From positions 1-64,000 of the forward strand of contig NZ_CAJHAR010000016.1 in the NCBI RefSeq assembly GCF_904846415.1: DNA of 64,000 nucleotides. Direction: 5' to 3'. Origin of the DNA: Psychrobacter piscatorii (GTDB lineage Bacteria > Pseudomonadota > Gammaproteobacteria > Pseudomonadales > Moraxellaceae). The notes under the pieces are model-generated. The model had not been told where the DNA came from. It ran no database searches and saw only the letters and a list, made by a program, of their open reading frames with translations. Both the position numbers and the translations under genes were made by a program. Shown one piece after another: positions 18,864 to 27,414 of the stretch; the first letter of the stretch is position 1, and each line of letters opens with the position of its first letter.

Positions 18864-19091
18864 ATGATTGTGTCTAAACTCCCCGTTATTTTGGCAGAGA
18901 AAAAATTGCGTGTAGCAGATGTTGTAAGAGCAACAGGCATGAGTAAATCAACCCTTCATAAACTATATAATGAAGAGTCATCAAGAATTGATTTCAATAC
19001 TATCGACCAGTTATGTGAGTTTTTAGACGTACAGGTGGGTGACTTGTTTATCTATAAGCCAAATACTAAAGATGTGGGTGACCAGTCTTGA
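18864..19091 (+). CDS. XRE-family transcriptional regulator (Cro/CI type)
   Basis: A 75-aa single-domain helix-turn-helix regulator: MIVSKLPVILAEKKLRVADV, then TGMSKSTLHKLYNEES and FNTIDQLCEFLDVQVGDLF. This is the compact XRE type often found as the repressor of mobile elements. The start at 18864 has AAGAGG just upstream. An ATG at 18801 in the same frame would lie inside the operator region and has no such site. It is divergent from xis-int and likely represses both promoters through the flanking inverted repeats. Confidence 0.82.
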   Translation: MIVSKLPVILAEKKLRVADVVRATGMSKSTLHKLYNEESSRIDFNTIDQLCEFLDVQVGDLFIYKPNTKDVGDQS

Positions 19092-19208
19092 TGACTTATA
19101 AAACTGGAAATATATGAGTATAGAAACAGCTGTATAGCCTTATATACAAGGCGCTTCAAAATATAAAATTAAGATTGGGGTTATTTTTATATTTACTTTT
19201 CCCTGATT

Positions 19209-19384
19209 TGGCCACGTTTTGGTCACGCTATAAACTAATTGTAAAAAAGCAGTGGAAAAGGAAAAGCGATGCTAAGAAATATTTTCTTAGCATCGCTTCT
19301 TATAAAGGTAGGAATAGTCAGTTGGGGTCAATTATAAAATCAGTATTTATAGCGTGGGCACGAAATGGTCACGTTTTGGTCACG
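19209..19384 (+). repeat. Two 19-base direct repeats flanking a palindrome
   Basis: TGGCCACGTTTTGGTCACG at 19209-19227 and TGGTCACGTTTTGGTCACG at 19366-19384 match at 18 of 19 positions and have the same orientation. Each is itself two tandem GGYCACG units spaced by TTTT. Spacing and closeness to the tRNA-Gly fragment suggest arm-type integrase binding sites, but this is an inference. Confidence 0.6.
19264..19298. repeat. 35-base perfect hairpin
   Basis: A 16-bp perfect inverted repeat (arm AAGCGATGCTAAGAAA) around the central triplet TAT. There is no T-run after it, so it is not a standard terminator. It sits midway between the two 19-base direct repeats in the attachment region. Confidence 0.7.
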
Positions 19385-19480
19385 GTGCTGATTTTGAGAC
19401 TTTTATCTCATTAGATTAACTTAATATTTTGATTGGGCAATAAGACATAAAAACGCTGTAGCCCCTGAAAATTAGACAAA

Positions 19481-19510
19481 AAAAAGCCTCACTGTTAAGT
19501 GAGGCTTTTT
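19481..19510 (-). terminator. Terminator downstream of the tRNA-Gly fragment
   Basis: A 12-bp stem (AAAAAGCCTCAC / GTGAGGCTTTTT) with a 6-base loop, placed 8 bases after the CCA end of the tRNA-Gly fragment on the minus strand. This is the position expected for a tRNA gene terminator. Confidence 0.8.
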
Positions 19511-19517
19511 AAGTATT

Positions 19518-19567
19518 TGGAGCGGGAAAAGAGATTCGAACTCTCGACCCCAACCTTGGCAATGTTG
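19518..19567 (-). other. tRNA-Gly(GCC) 3' fragment: putative attachment-site core
   Basis: On the minus strand this reads as the 3' half of tRNA-Gly: anticodon loop TTGCCAA (19556-19562), anticodon stem 3' strand, variable loop, a perfect T-arm GAGAGTTCGAATCTC and a 3' end CCCGCTCCA at 19518. The acceptor 5' strand and the D-arm are absent on the other side, so it is not a working tRNA. Integrases that use tRNA genes recombine within exactly this segment and leave such a copy. Sequence on the higher-coordinate side is unrelated, which places an element junction here. Confidence 0.8.
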
Positions 19568-19955
19568 ACCGCTCGATTTTTATTGAGATATGCAATACTA
19601 CATTAACCTGTATCTCTTTATATAGAAGGGCTTCAAGATAGATAATAAATTATAACTTTAAAGGTGAATTAAGTAAACGTATTTTTTGGTCTGAATATGG
19701 TCACCCTAATATTAGGGTCTTTTGACCACTTACCCCTACTCGATGGGTAAGTGAAATCTACTGCAATATTAGTTATATTTGATGACTTGATTAGTATTTT
19801 CCCTAAGAAGCAGTGAATCTTTGATTTTTTACTTGCCGTTTCTGGCCTTAAATGCATCGAGATATATTTAAATGATAATTATTATGCAAATGCATGTCCA
19901 TCCAATTGAGTATGATATGGCTGTATATCTACCGTATTTTCTTATGGAATATTTA
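19568..19955. other. Gene-free AT-rich stretch with small inverted repeats
   Basis: No gene is supported in these 388 bases. It contains a perfect 16-base palindrome (ACCCTAATATTAGGGT, 19703-19718) and just after it an 8-bp inverted repeat ACTTACCC/GGGTAAGT (19728-19752). The stretch lies between the tRNA-Gly fragment and the 3' end of the large recombinase gene, where an element end would be expected. Confidence 0.5.
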
Positions 19956-22900
19956 TCAGACTTCATCATCCACTATCATAAAAAGGTGTACTAAAAACTT
20001 TAGCAAGCCAGAAAATTCTTTACCATTTGATGCCTGTTCGTTAGTAATACAAATGCCAAATCTGATAGTGCTAGAGTTATAAGGCTTGAAAATGATTTTT
20101 GAGGTCTCTGGTTTTTTATCAGTAGTTCTATAGATATCGTTAAGACCCGCTTTTACATGTTTATTACCTGCAATCATCCACGACTGTGCAGGTAAAAGCC
20201 TCACGCTGATCTGTGCAAACCTTAGAAATTCTTCTATATCTTTTACTGGAAATGAAAGATAGGCATTATTAATAGTGATTTTTTGTCTAACTATCTGTAG
20301 AAACCATAGGTAGTCCGCATGTTGTTGATCACGTAAGATCCAAACTGATTTTAGTATGACGGGTAGGAGCTCATAATTTTCTCTACTTTTAATACTCTTT
20401 GGTTGTCGTTGATCTGTTGTTTCAATGAAGCGACATTTTCCCTGACTAGTAGTAATCTGGGCAATTTGCTCAGCGCGTTCAGCGAATACTCGCCCATCCT
20501 CGAACTTTATAAATGAATGGTTCGCCGATAGTCTGATATCGTCGCTTTCCTCTAGCAGCTGTAAGAATTTGATGAGTTGATTAATGCCATAACGGTGAAC
20601 TCTATCGTCTGCCATATTAATAGTGAACACATCACTTTCGTTGAACCGATTAGCAGTATCAATAGTAAGGTTTACTGGAATATCTCGACTTTGATTTAAG
20701 GTAAGTTTCTTTGCCAATTTTCGAGTATCGGAGAGGGATATCTTGTCATCGATAATTGGAATACTATTGGATTTGAGCCTGTCTTTACTAATATCAGTAA
20801 TATTTTTAAAGATAACGTAATCTAATTGCCTTTCTGTATTGGCAATAGCGTATGTAGTCATAAGCATTGCTGAATGAATATAATACTCAAAGCTTCGGTT
20901 AGGAGACACATGCCCAGCTATTCCTGAAATGGCGTACCATTTATCTTGAGCATCATGATTAACTCCTAACAGCCCAGTTTTTATCTTGGCAATATATTGG
21001 TCACTGTAACCAGTTAATGTTTTCACAAGCTGATTGTCAGCATTCAAAATCAGTGATAAATTGGTAATTGCTGTATGTCTAAATGCGTGAAATGTATGGT
21101 CCTTCGCTTCGAATAAGCTCAATATTCTTTTTAGTACTGCAAGAGGTTCTGCATCATCAATTGGGTATTTATCGTATGAAGGACTAAATATATAATCTGT
21201 TTTGTTGAGCTTATTTAGTTGTACGTATCGATTAAAGAAATTCAGTTCCTCATCAGATAGTAATGAAAAGGCTGCTACTCGGCGAATACTACCTTGAGTT
21301 TTTGTGCTGCGGTAAATATTTGGACGAATAACTAGCGACGGTTCGCCAAGGGTGAATCCCTCAATATCTGCATACCTCAATCCAAGCAATTCTTTCTTCC
21401 GCATGCCTGTACGATATGCTAAAACAAAAAACAGCTTGTACATATCTACTTCGAGTGGATCAACAACCTTTGGTATATTTAATAGAATTGCTTGATACTC
21501 TAGTGGTGAAATCCATTCGCTACGTACCACTCTTTGTGTTTGCGCCTCTTTAATACTTACTTTAGGGAAATGATAGTATTTAACCCCTACATCATGTAGT
21601 CGCTGCAGCAGCTTTGCTGAATATTGAATGTCTTTGTTATCACGATAGACAGCTTTATGCTCTAAAATCTCTTCGTAGCATTCTTCAAAGTCCTCACTAC
21701 GATAAGTATTTAAAGGCTGTCCTGATAAGAAATAAAGCCATTCATAAGCTACCGAGCTTAAATAGCCCTGAATAGTTTCTTTTTTAGGACGTGGCTTCGC
21801 ATTACATCTGGATAGTACAAACTGTATTAAAATACTTTCGGCAATGTCACGTTCTTCATTTAACATGTTCGTTAAAGAGTAGTTGATATCATACTCGTTG
21901 TCTTTGATTCTTTCTTTTTGCTGACGAGTACTGTAATGACTGTCTAATTCTTTATAAATACGTTTAACGATATCTATCTTACGAACTTCGGCCAGCTCAG
22001 CATACCTCACGGTATTTTTGTTGACCTTAGATAGAGGTGCCTCCTCAGATAAGGATAGTTTGTTAGTTTTATATTCTTTATTCAGTAAAGTGGAAAAATT
22101 ATCTGTGAGTAGGCCTGTAGTTTTACGCTTGCCTTGTGCAACTCCGATTAGCGCTTGATCAACAAAGACATTGGGCATCATTTCCCAGTGATAACTCGCA
22201 TAACTTAGCAACCATGATAGAGAAGGGATCTTGTTTTTAGGTACTTGCAAAACCTCACTTAGATTGTCCCTTAGTAATCTTTCAATATCTGTGCTTGTCC
22301 TAAACTGGAAAATATCGTTAAATTTTCTACATCGGTACAACCAACATTGGCTGATGACGTCTAGAGAGACTTGCTGAGTAATGTATAAAGATCTCTTTTT
22401 TACATTAGAAGACTCTATTCTTTCGTTACCATAATTTTTTGTAGGGTAACGCACAGAAACAATAACATGATGATCGTTGAAGGCAGTTAAGACTGGTTGA
22501 TCTAGCAGGGTATTGACTAAAGCAACCAGTAATTCTTTATCATTAATCCCACCAAAAGCTATTAGTGAGAATACAAGCGACGCTAAGGACTGATTTTTAT
22601 CTTTACTTGCCGCCGCCCAGTCTGCCATCACCGCTTTAGTTATTTTATTAAAAATCTTGCCATTTTTTACCCAGTTTTCATCAATTGACAGTGGATTCTC
22701 CTTTACTAGAACAGGCTCGCTAGGTAAAGGGTAGTGATACTCTGATTGCATATAAAACGTGTTGTAGTAGCTGACAAATTTAGTCAAAACCTCCCAAGCA
22801 TATCGAAATTGAGCCATTGAAGTATAAATTTTAGAACAGACTTGATGAATCAGCTTGTGTGCTTGTTTTAAAAAACCTTCGAAATACTGTTCATCAAGTG

Positions 22901-23405
22901 GGTATGTCATTAATGCTAATTGTTCTAAATAATCAGTATAAGTTACTTCCCATTGCTTTAGTTTGATATCGTTAGTTGGCTTAGGATGTTTTTCTAGGTA
23001 GATCTTTTTGTATTTCTCTGTTGAAAGTATCTTGTATTCGTAAAATCTTTTGTCTACATCTGCTTGATTGACTAAAGCCTGAAAGTCTTGGAATGCTTGT
23101 TTTTGAATATCTTCCCATAGAGTTTGAAATATATTCAGCAACTCGTACTTTTGATAGGTACGTATTGATACGTCATTCTGGTTTACATTCAAGGCGTTTC
23201 TATCACCTTTTTTTTCGGTGAAGCCAGCAATGATTTTAGGTGGAAAAATATTTTTATTTACGATTGACGGATTAATAGGATGTTTTTTTACCTCACGAGC
23301 CTTACTTTTTTTCTTGCGTTTAGATTTTTGAGTTTGATGCGGCTTTGCTAGTTCTTTACGTGACTTGTTACTATCGTTATTCGATTTATTTTTTGATGGT
23401 TTCAT
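19956..23405 (-). CDS. Very large tyrosine recombinase (1149 aa)
   Basis: A site-specific recombinase about three times the normal integrase length. A Lys/Ser-rich basic N-terminus (1-50) leads into a long helical region. The catalytic domain follows, with Arg in AYRTGMRKKELLGLRY (about 667-675), HxxR in FHAFRHTAIT (about 773) and, after an insertion, GHVSPNRSFEYYIHS (about 830-850), which supplies the late His and the Tyr nucleophile. About 250 residues follow the nucleophile. All catalytic residues seem present. It is the last gene of a minus-strand operon, 6 bases after the 791-aa recombinase-fold protein. Probably the catalytic subunit of a multi-protein transposition system. Such large recombinases are not assigned to a standard integrase family that I can name. 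Confidence 0.8.
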   Translation of the reverse strand: MKPSKNKSNNDSNKSRKELAKPHQTQKSKRKKKSKAREVKKHPINPSIVNKNIFPPKIIAGFTEKKGDRNALNVNQNDVSIRTYQKYELLNIFQTLWEDIQKQAFQDFQALVNQADVDKRFYEYKILSTEKYKKIYLEKHPKPTNDIKLKQWEVTYTDYLEQLALMTYPLDEQYFEGFLKQAHKLIHQVCSKIYTSMAQFRYAWEVLTKFVSYYNTFYMQSEYHYPLPSEPVLVKENPLSIDENWVKNGKIFNKITKAVMADWAAASKDKNQSLASLVFSLIAFGGINDKELLVALVNTLLDQPVLTAFNDHHVIVSVRYPTKNYGNERIESSNVKKRSLYITQQVSLDVISQCWLYRCRKFNDIFQFRTSTDIERLLRDNLSEVLQVPKNKIPSLSWLLSYASYHWEMMPNVFVDQALIGVAQGKRKTTGLLTDNFSTLLNKEYKTNKLSLSEEAPLSKVNKNTVRYAELAEVRKIDIVKRIYKELDSHYSTRQQKERIKDNEYDINYSLTNMLNEERDIAESILIQFVLSRCNAKPRPKKETIQGYLSSVAYEWLYFLSGQPLNTYRSEDFEECYEEILEHKAVYRDNKDIQYSAKLLQRLHDVGVKYYHFPKVSIKEAQTQRVVRSEWISPLEYQAILLNIPKVVDPLEVDMYKLFFVLAYRTGMRKKELLGLRYADIEGFTLGEPSLVIRPNIYRSTKTQGSIRRVAAFSLLSDEELNFFNRYVQLNKLNKTDYIFSPSYDKYPIDDAEPLAVLKRILSLFEAKDHTFHAFRHTAITNLSLILNADNQLVKTLTGYSDQYIAKIKTGLLGVNHDAQDKWYAISGIAGHVSPNRSFEYYIHSAMLMTTYAIANTERQLDYVIFKNITDISKDRLKSNSIPIIDDKISLSDTRKLAKKLTLNQSRDIPVNLTIDTANRFNESDVFTINMADDRVHRYGINQLIKFLQLLEESDDIRLSANHSFIKFEDGRVFAERAEQIAQITTSQGKCRFIETTDQRQPKSIKSRENYELLPVILKSVWILRDQQHADYLWFLQIVRQKITINNAYLSFPVKDIEEFLRFAQISVRLLPAQSWMIAGNKHVKAGLNDIYRTTDKKPETSKIIFKPYNSSTIRFGICITNEQASNGKEFSGLLKFLVHLFMIVDDEV

Positions 23406-23411
23406 TTGCTA

Positions 23412-25787
23412 TCACATTTTTAGATTCATTTGTTGTGCGATTTCTTCAAAGGTATCACGCACTTGCCAAATTTGTTGCTTATTTACTGATGAGAACTGTC
23501 CCAATGCCTCTTGTCGGTTTTTCTCATGCCCAATCACTGTATTGATCAAGATCATTGAAACGCCAAGCTTTTCAAGCTGGGTACGTAAGAAGTGCCGTGT
23601 CCAATAAGAATCATCAAAAGGCATGTAGTCTGCTAATAATTTTGAGATATGGCTTCGCTTGATTTGAATAAGTTTATCGTAACTATCTGATAGCATATTA
23701 AGTAGGGTTAGCTCATCTTGTTCTTGTTTGATCTGATGAATCATTTTATCGACCTTGGCAGTCGCATAAGGCTGATAATCGACAAGAAATAATTGGTACT
23801 TTTTTAAAACTGCCAAAAGAGTAGGGCACAACGGGATTAGTCGATGGTTTTTGACAGCCTTATTAGGTTTATCTGCCACTTCGTACCAACCCACCTCTAA
23901 GTCAATATCTTTAACATTAGTCAGTCCATTATTTGGACGAGTACCAGTCAACAAACAAAACTGGATCCAAACAAGAGCGCTATACCTATTGAAGTGCTCC
24001 TCTCTATTGTCGTCATTATCAACCCACACCGATAGATCCTGTAAGAAAATATTGACGTATTCTAATGTCAATGCAAATCCAGAGCCTGTAGTAAAATCTG
24101 TTCTAGTACTTGGTTTGCTAATAAAACTATCGTCTAATTGGTTGTCATAGTTAAGCAGCTCTATTGCTTGATGATAACGCTTAATAAGAAATTCGTTATT
24201 ATGACTGCTGTAGTAAGTAGAGGGTGCAAGAGATGCTGGTATTCGGCAAATCAGATCGGCAATATGTTGGTTACCACCTTGAATATATCTGTGTAAAATA
24301 ATATGCAAAGCGGTTTCAATACGTACTACTGATAGATAGGGCAGGTCTATCTCTTCTTTTATAGTGCGAATATAGTCTAGAATATCCTCTTTATTTGGTA
24401 AGTTTCTTTCATGAGAAAGGAATTTTATTAACCTCATTGGCATGGGTAGACGTATGATACGCTTTTGATTTTCGTGAATATTTGCATCATATTCATGCTT
24501 ACGATCAGTGATTTGTAGTTGATACTGCAAATATGCAGCATCTCCCAAAACGGTGAATAACCCAGAGTCTGAAATGAAACCAGTTGTCATTAAAAACTCT
24601 ACAGGAACGGCTGTTATCATTGATAGGAGTAAGATAAGAGAGGCTTTATTGTGTTTATAGTCGTGTTGATGTGAATCTATCGCTAATCTGCCAAAAACCT
24701 GTTTTAAGCCTGCTACAGAAAGCGTTCTGACATTAGAGTTAAGCTCTAACTCTCTCTGGCTAATATAGCTGTGATGAACGTTTTTTTCTATCCTATGTAA
24801 CGGTTGCATGTAACGAACTTTCTTATCAGGCAAATCTAAACTGACAATCAGTGGACGTTCTAAAGTATCCATGTACTCTTCAATATTTTTGGGCTTTCTG
24901 GAGTTTGGTGAATACAGTTCATAATCAAAATCTGGTATTGCAGGATACTGGTAGTATAAATGCGGAGCATCGCTCTCAATATCATATTTATTTTGATTCC
25001 AGTAGCTATTTTCTACCCAAGTTGAACCATCCACAAAATCAGCCAATTGTTCGGTGGCTTCACTTTCAAAAGGATCCAAGTATTTATCTTTCTTTTTGCG
25101 CTGGCGAGTGATTTTCTTGTTAGGATAGTAGGCTTGCTCAAAGCATTTAACAATCGCGTTAAGCTGTTTAAATTTTTTACTGCGCAATTTGAGGGTTGCT
25201 TCACTTTCCTCAGTATTTGTTAGCAGCTCTTTTCGTACTTCTTGTTCGTACGCTACTATTCCTAACTGTTCTACAAAGAATACATAGATGAAATCCACTG
25301 TATTTGATAACTCTTCTAGGTCGTCAAGTCTTGGTAAAACTTTCCAAATCCATCGGTTATTTTTAGAGTTAGAGAATACAGGCAATTTAAATCGGTTAAT
25401 TATATTCGTTAAATGCGTCTTTGCTTTTTTATGATGAGATAATAATAAGTACGTATGAATGGATATACATAGCCATATTATTTCTTTATGCTCATCATCG
25501 GTTAAGTTAGCTAACAAGAAAAGTGGTTGTATAATCGGAGGTAATACATTAAGTGTCTTCTTACTGACATCTTCTTGAAAAAATAAACCGTTTTTTATAG
25601 CTATTAACTGTTCTATTGAAGGTGGCGATTGTTGTTGAATACCTAAATTAATTGAAGTGGCAATTTCCTCTAGTGCAGCTATCCAGTTCTTACTGTAGTT
25701 ATATGGATATTCAACACTTAAAAGATCAACTTGTTCAATAAGTTGGTCATCAGTCAACAGAACAATTTGATCACTATCATCAGGCAT
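23412..25787 (-). CDS. Recombinase-fold protein, tyrosine recombinase-like (791 aa)
   Basis: The second recombinase-like gene of the operon. The C-terminal region has the family pattern: Arg in LLTGTRPNNGLTN (about 617), HxxR in WTRHFLRTQL (about 730) and GH in VIGHEKNRQEALGQFSSV (about 757). Where the Tyr nucleophile should follow, the sequence reads GQFSSV with Phe. It may therefore bind DNA but not cut it, as described for partner proteins in some integrative elements. The first 550 residues are helical and unrecognised. Its start overlaps the upstream 205-aa gene by 8 bases, and its stop lies 6 bases before the 1149-aa recombinase. The three form one operon. Confidence 0.75.
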   Translation of the reverse strand: MPDDSDQIVLLTDDQLIEQVDLLSVEYPYNYSKNWIAALEEIATSINLGIQQQSPPSIEQLIAIKNGLFFQEDVSKKTLNVLPPIIQPLFLLANLTDDEHKEIIWLCISIHTYLLLSHHKKAKTHLTNIINRFKLPVFSNSKNNRWIWKVLPRLDDLEELSNTVDFIYVFFVEQLGIVAYEQEVRKELLTNTEESEATLKLRSKKFKQLNAIVKCFEQAYYPNKKITRQRKKKDKYLDPFESEATEQLADFVDGSTWVENSYWNQNKYDIESDAPHLYYQYPAIPDFDYELYSPNSRKPKNIEEYMDTLERPLIVSLDLPDKKVRYMQPLHRIEKNVHHSYISQRELELNSNVRTLSVAGLKQVFGRLAIDSHQHDYKHNKASLILLLSMITAVPVEFLMTTGFISDSGLFTVLGDAAYLQYQLQITDRKHEYDANIHENQKRIIRLPMPMRLIKFLSHERNLPNKEDILDYIRTIKEEIDLPYLSVVRIETALHIILHRYIQGGNQHIADLICRIPASLAPSTYYSSHNNEFLIKRYHQAIELLNYDNQLDDSFISKPSTRTDFTTGSGFALTLEYVNIFLQDLSVWVDNDDNREEHFNRYSALVWIQFCLLTGTRPNNGLTNVKDIDLEVGWYEVADKPNKAVKNHRLIPLCPTLLAVLKKYQLFLVDYQPYATAKVDKMIHQIKQEQDELTLLNMLSDSYDKLIQIKRSHISKLLADYMPFDDSYWTRHFLRTQLEKLGVSMILINTVIGHEKNRQEALGQFSSVNKQQIWQVRDTFEEIAQQMNLKM

Positions 25788-26397
25788 TATATTTCTCGCG
25801 ATTTTTTGACTTATTCCGTGCGTTATCGTATGTATTTTGATGGATGTTCATATGTGAGCAAAAGAGTATTATGGGATAATTGTTAAGACCAAATAAGTGT
25901 TGGCATTGCTTTTCAGTTAGAGCTTTTTTTAGATCTTGATGGACTTTATAATAATTTAAATTTTCTTGGCTACGAATGGCTCTATTGAGAAAATTAACGA
26001 GTTCATAAAAAATAGTTTCCAGCCTATTAAATTTAAGGGATTCGTTGTTATTAACACAGATACATTCTAATTGCTTATCTATAGCCTGATTTATATATTT
26101 TTTACAAAAAAATGCCAAAATATAGTTGTTTAAAAAGATGAAATCTTGATCTATGATTGTGATCAGTGTAGTAGCCGCTAGAGCTCTTTCGATCTCTATC
26201 TCAAGAAAATCATTTTCTAGTTTTGATGATACTTCATGAGTAATTATATAGAGTTGCTTAAACTCGTCGTGGTAATTAATAAACTGTTGGGAGATATAAC
26301 TGAGTGAGTATTGTTTAAGTTTCACTTTATAATCCATAATCTGATAGTGTTTCAGGATACATGCCAAGTAATTAAGATAAGGGTACAGTCGAAGCAA
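25780..26397 (-). CDS. Small partner gene of the recombinase module
   Basis: A helical protein of 205 aa if read from a TTG at 26397, or 185 aa from the ATG at 26337 (MDYKVKLKQYSLSYI). No motif is recognised. It overlaps the 791-aa gene by 8 bases (ATGCCTGA...), so it is translated with it. The start is uncertain: neither candidate has a strong ribosome binding site, and the IS630 element only 110 bases upstream has altered the operon. It is probably an auxiliary DNA-binding factor, by position only. Confidence 0.55.
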   Translation of the reverse strand: MLRLYPYLNYLACILKHYQIMDYKVKLKQYSLSYISQQFINYHDEFKQLYIITHEVSSKLENDFLEIEIERALAATTLITIIDQDFIFLNNYILAFFCKKYINQAIDKQLECICVNNNESLKFNRLETIFYELVNFLNRAIRSQENLNYYKVHQDLKKALTEKQCQHLFGLNNYPIILFCSHMNIHQNTYDNARNKSKNREKYNA

Positions 26398-26570
26398 GAT
26401 TTTATATTTGAAGCCATCAAATATTTAATGGTCAATGTATTCCTTTTAAAAAGGCTTACAGCATAAGCGTGGTAGCTTCATAGAGGCTGGCATCGGTAAA
26501 GCTAAACTATAGTCTAATCCAAATAAAACCGATACAATCCTATTAACAATTGTATTTAATGAAATAAACG

Positions 26571-26921
26571 ATGACTTATTCAATAGACTATCGCAAACAG
26601 GTACTTTCTAGCATCACTGATGGTATGACCATACGAGAAGCTGCGCTATTTTATGGACTTAGCACCAGTACCATTCACAGCTGGCAGAAGAATTTAGCGC
26701 CTAAAACAACCAGAAATAAAGCACCGACTAAAATACCTGATGACGCATTAATTGAAGACGTAAAAAGATACCCAGATGATTATAACTATGAAAGAGCTCG
26801 TCGCTTGAACTGTAGTAAAACGGGCATCTTCAATGCTTTAAAGCGTCTTGGTATCAGTCAAAAAAAAGACCTTGGAACACCCGAAAGCGTGTCCGATAAA
26901 AAGAGCGATATTCCAGAGTAG
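26571..26921 (+). CDS. IS630 transposase, N-terminal part (HTH)
   Basis: A 116-aa product with the helix-turn-helix of IS630 transposases: YSIDYRKQVLSSITDGMTI, then EAALFYGLSTSTIHSWQKN and a second HTH-like region about residues 57-95. It recognises the IS ends. The frame ends at 26921, while the catalytic part is encoded in another frame starting around 26848. A run of eight A at 26860-26867 lies in the overlap and is the likely site of frameshifting. Confidence 0.82.
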   Translation: MTYSIDYRKQVLSSITDGMTIREAALFYGLSTSTIHSWQKNLAPKTTRNKAPTKIPDDALIEDVKRYPDDYNYERARRLNCSKTGIFNALKRLGISQKKDLGTPESVSDKKSDIPE

Positions 26922-27414
26922 GCTTGATTGCTTTAAACAGCAAGGCTATCCCGTTGTCTATATGGATGAAAGCGGCTTTGAGCACGAAACCATTCGTTCT
27001 CATGGCTATGCACCGATAGGTAAACCCTGTATCGATAGCTACAACTGGCAAGCTTCGAGACGTACGAATGTCATCGGAGCTCTCTATGAAAAAATGCTAT
27101 TTGCGCTTGAATACGTTGAGCAAAACATCAACAGCAATATATTTTATGATTGGTGTAAGTTCACACTTATTCCAAGTCTTAAAACTAAATGCGTGATTGT
27201 CATGGATAACGCTCGGTTTCATAAAAGCAGACGTATCCAAAAACTACTCAACAGACATGGTCATCGTATTCTTTGGCTGCCGCCGTACAGCCCAGACTTA
27301 AACCCTATCGAGAAAAAGTGGGCACAGGCTAAATTTCTACGCCAAGGGTGGATGGAGAATAATCTACCTAAACTGTTTCATGATATGGGCTGTATCGATT
27401 TTATAAAGACTTAA
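26848..27414 (+). CDS. IS630 transposase, catalytic DDE part
   Basis: This frame encodes the catalytic domain: first Asp in VVYMDESGF, second Asp in VIVMDNARFH, and Glu in SPDLNPIEKKWAQ, with the GY.P.G block between. It is in the +1 frame relative to the HTH part, so a fused transposase needs a shift at or near the A8 run (26860-26867). Programmed frameshifting is known in part of this family. A plain mutation is the alternative. The C-terminus (CIDFIKT) is of normal length. Confidence 0.82.
   Translation: MVSVKKKTLEHPKACPIKRAIFQSRLDCFKQQGYPVVYMDESGFEHETIRSHGYAPIGKPCIDSYNWQASRRTNVIGALYEKMLFALEYVEQNINSNIFYDWCKFTLIPSLKTKCVIVMDNARFHKSRRIQKLLNRHGHRILWLPPYSPDLNPIEKKWAQAKFLRQGWMENNLPKLFHDMGCIDFIKT

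Larger units (their letters stand above)
19092..19480. other. Gene-free stretch beside the attachment site
   Basis: About 390 bases with no convincing gene. It holds the direct repeats and the long palindrome listed separately. It looks like the recombination-arm region of the integrative element. Confidence 0.5.

Noticed and set aside
19175..19414. Open frame of 79 codons in the attachment region
   Set aside because: It crosses the direct repeats and the perfect palindrome, has no ribosome binding site and encodes no recognisable protein.
19956..26397. Recombinase-in-trio (RIT) element
   Set aside because: RIT elements carry three standard-size tyrosine recombinases; here two are two to three times larger and the third has no recombinase motif.
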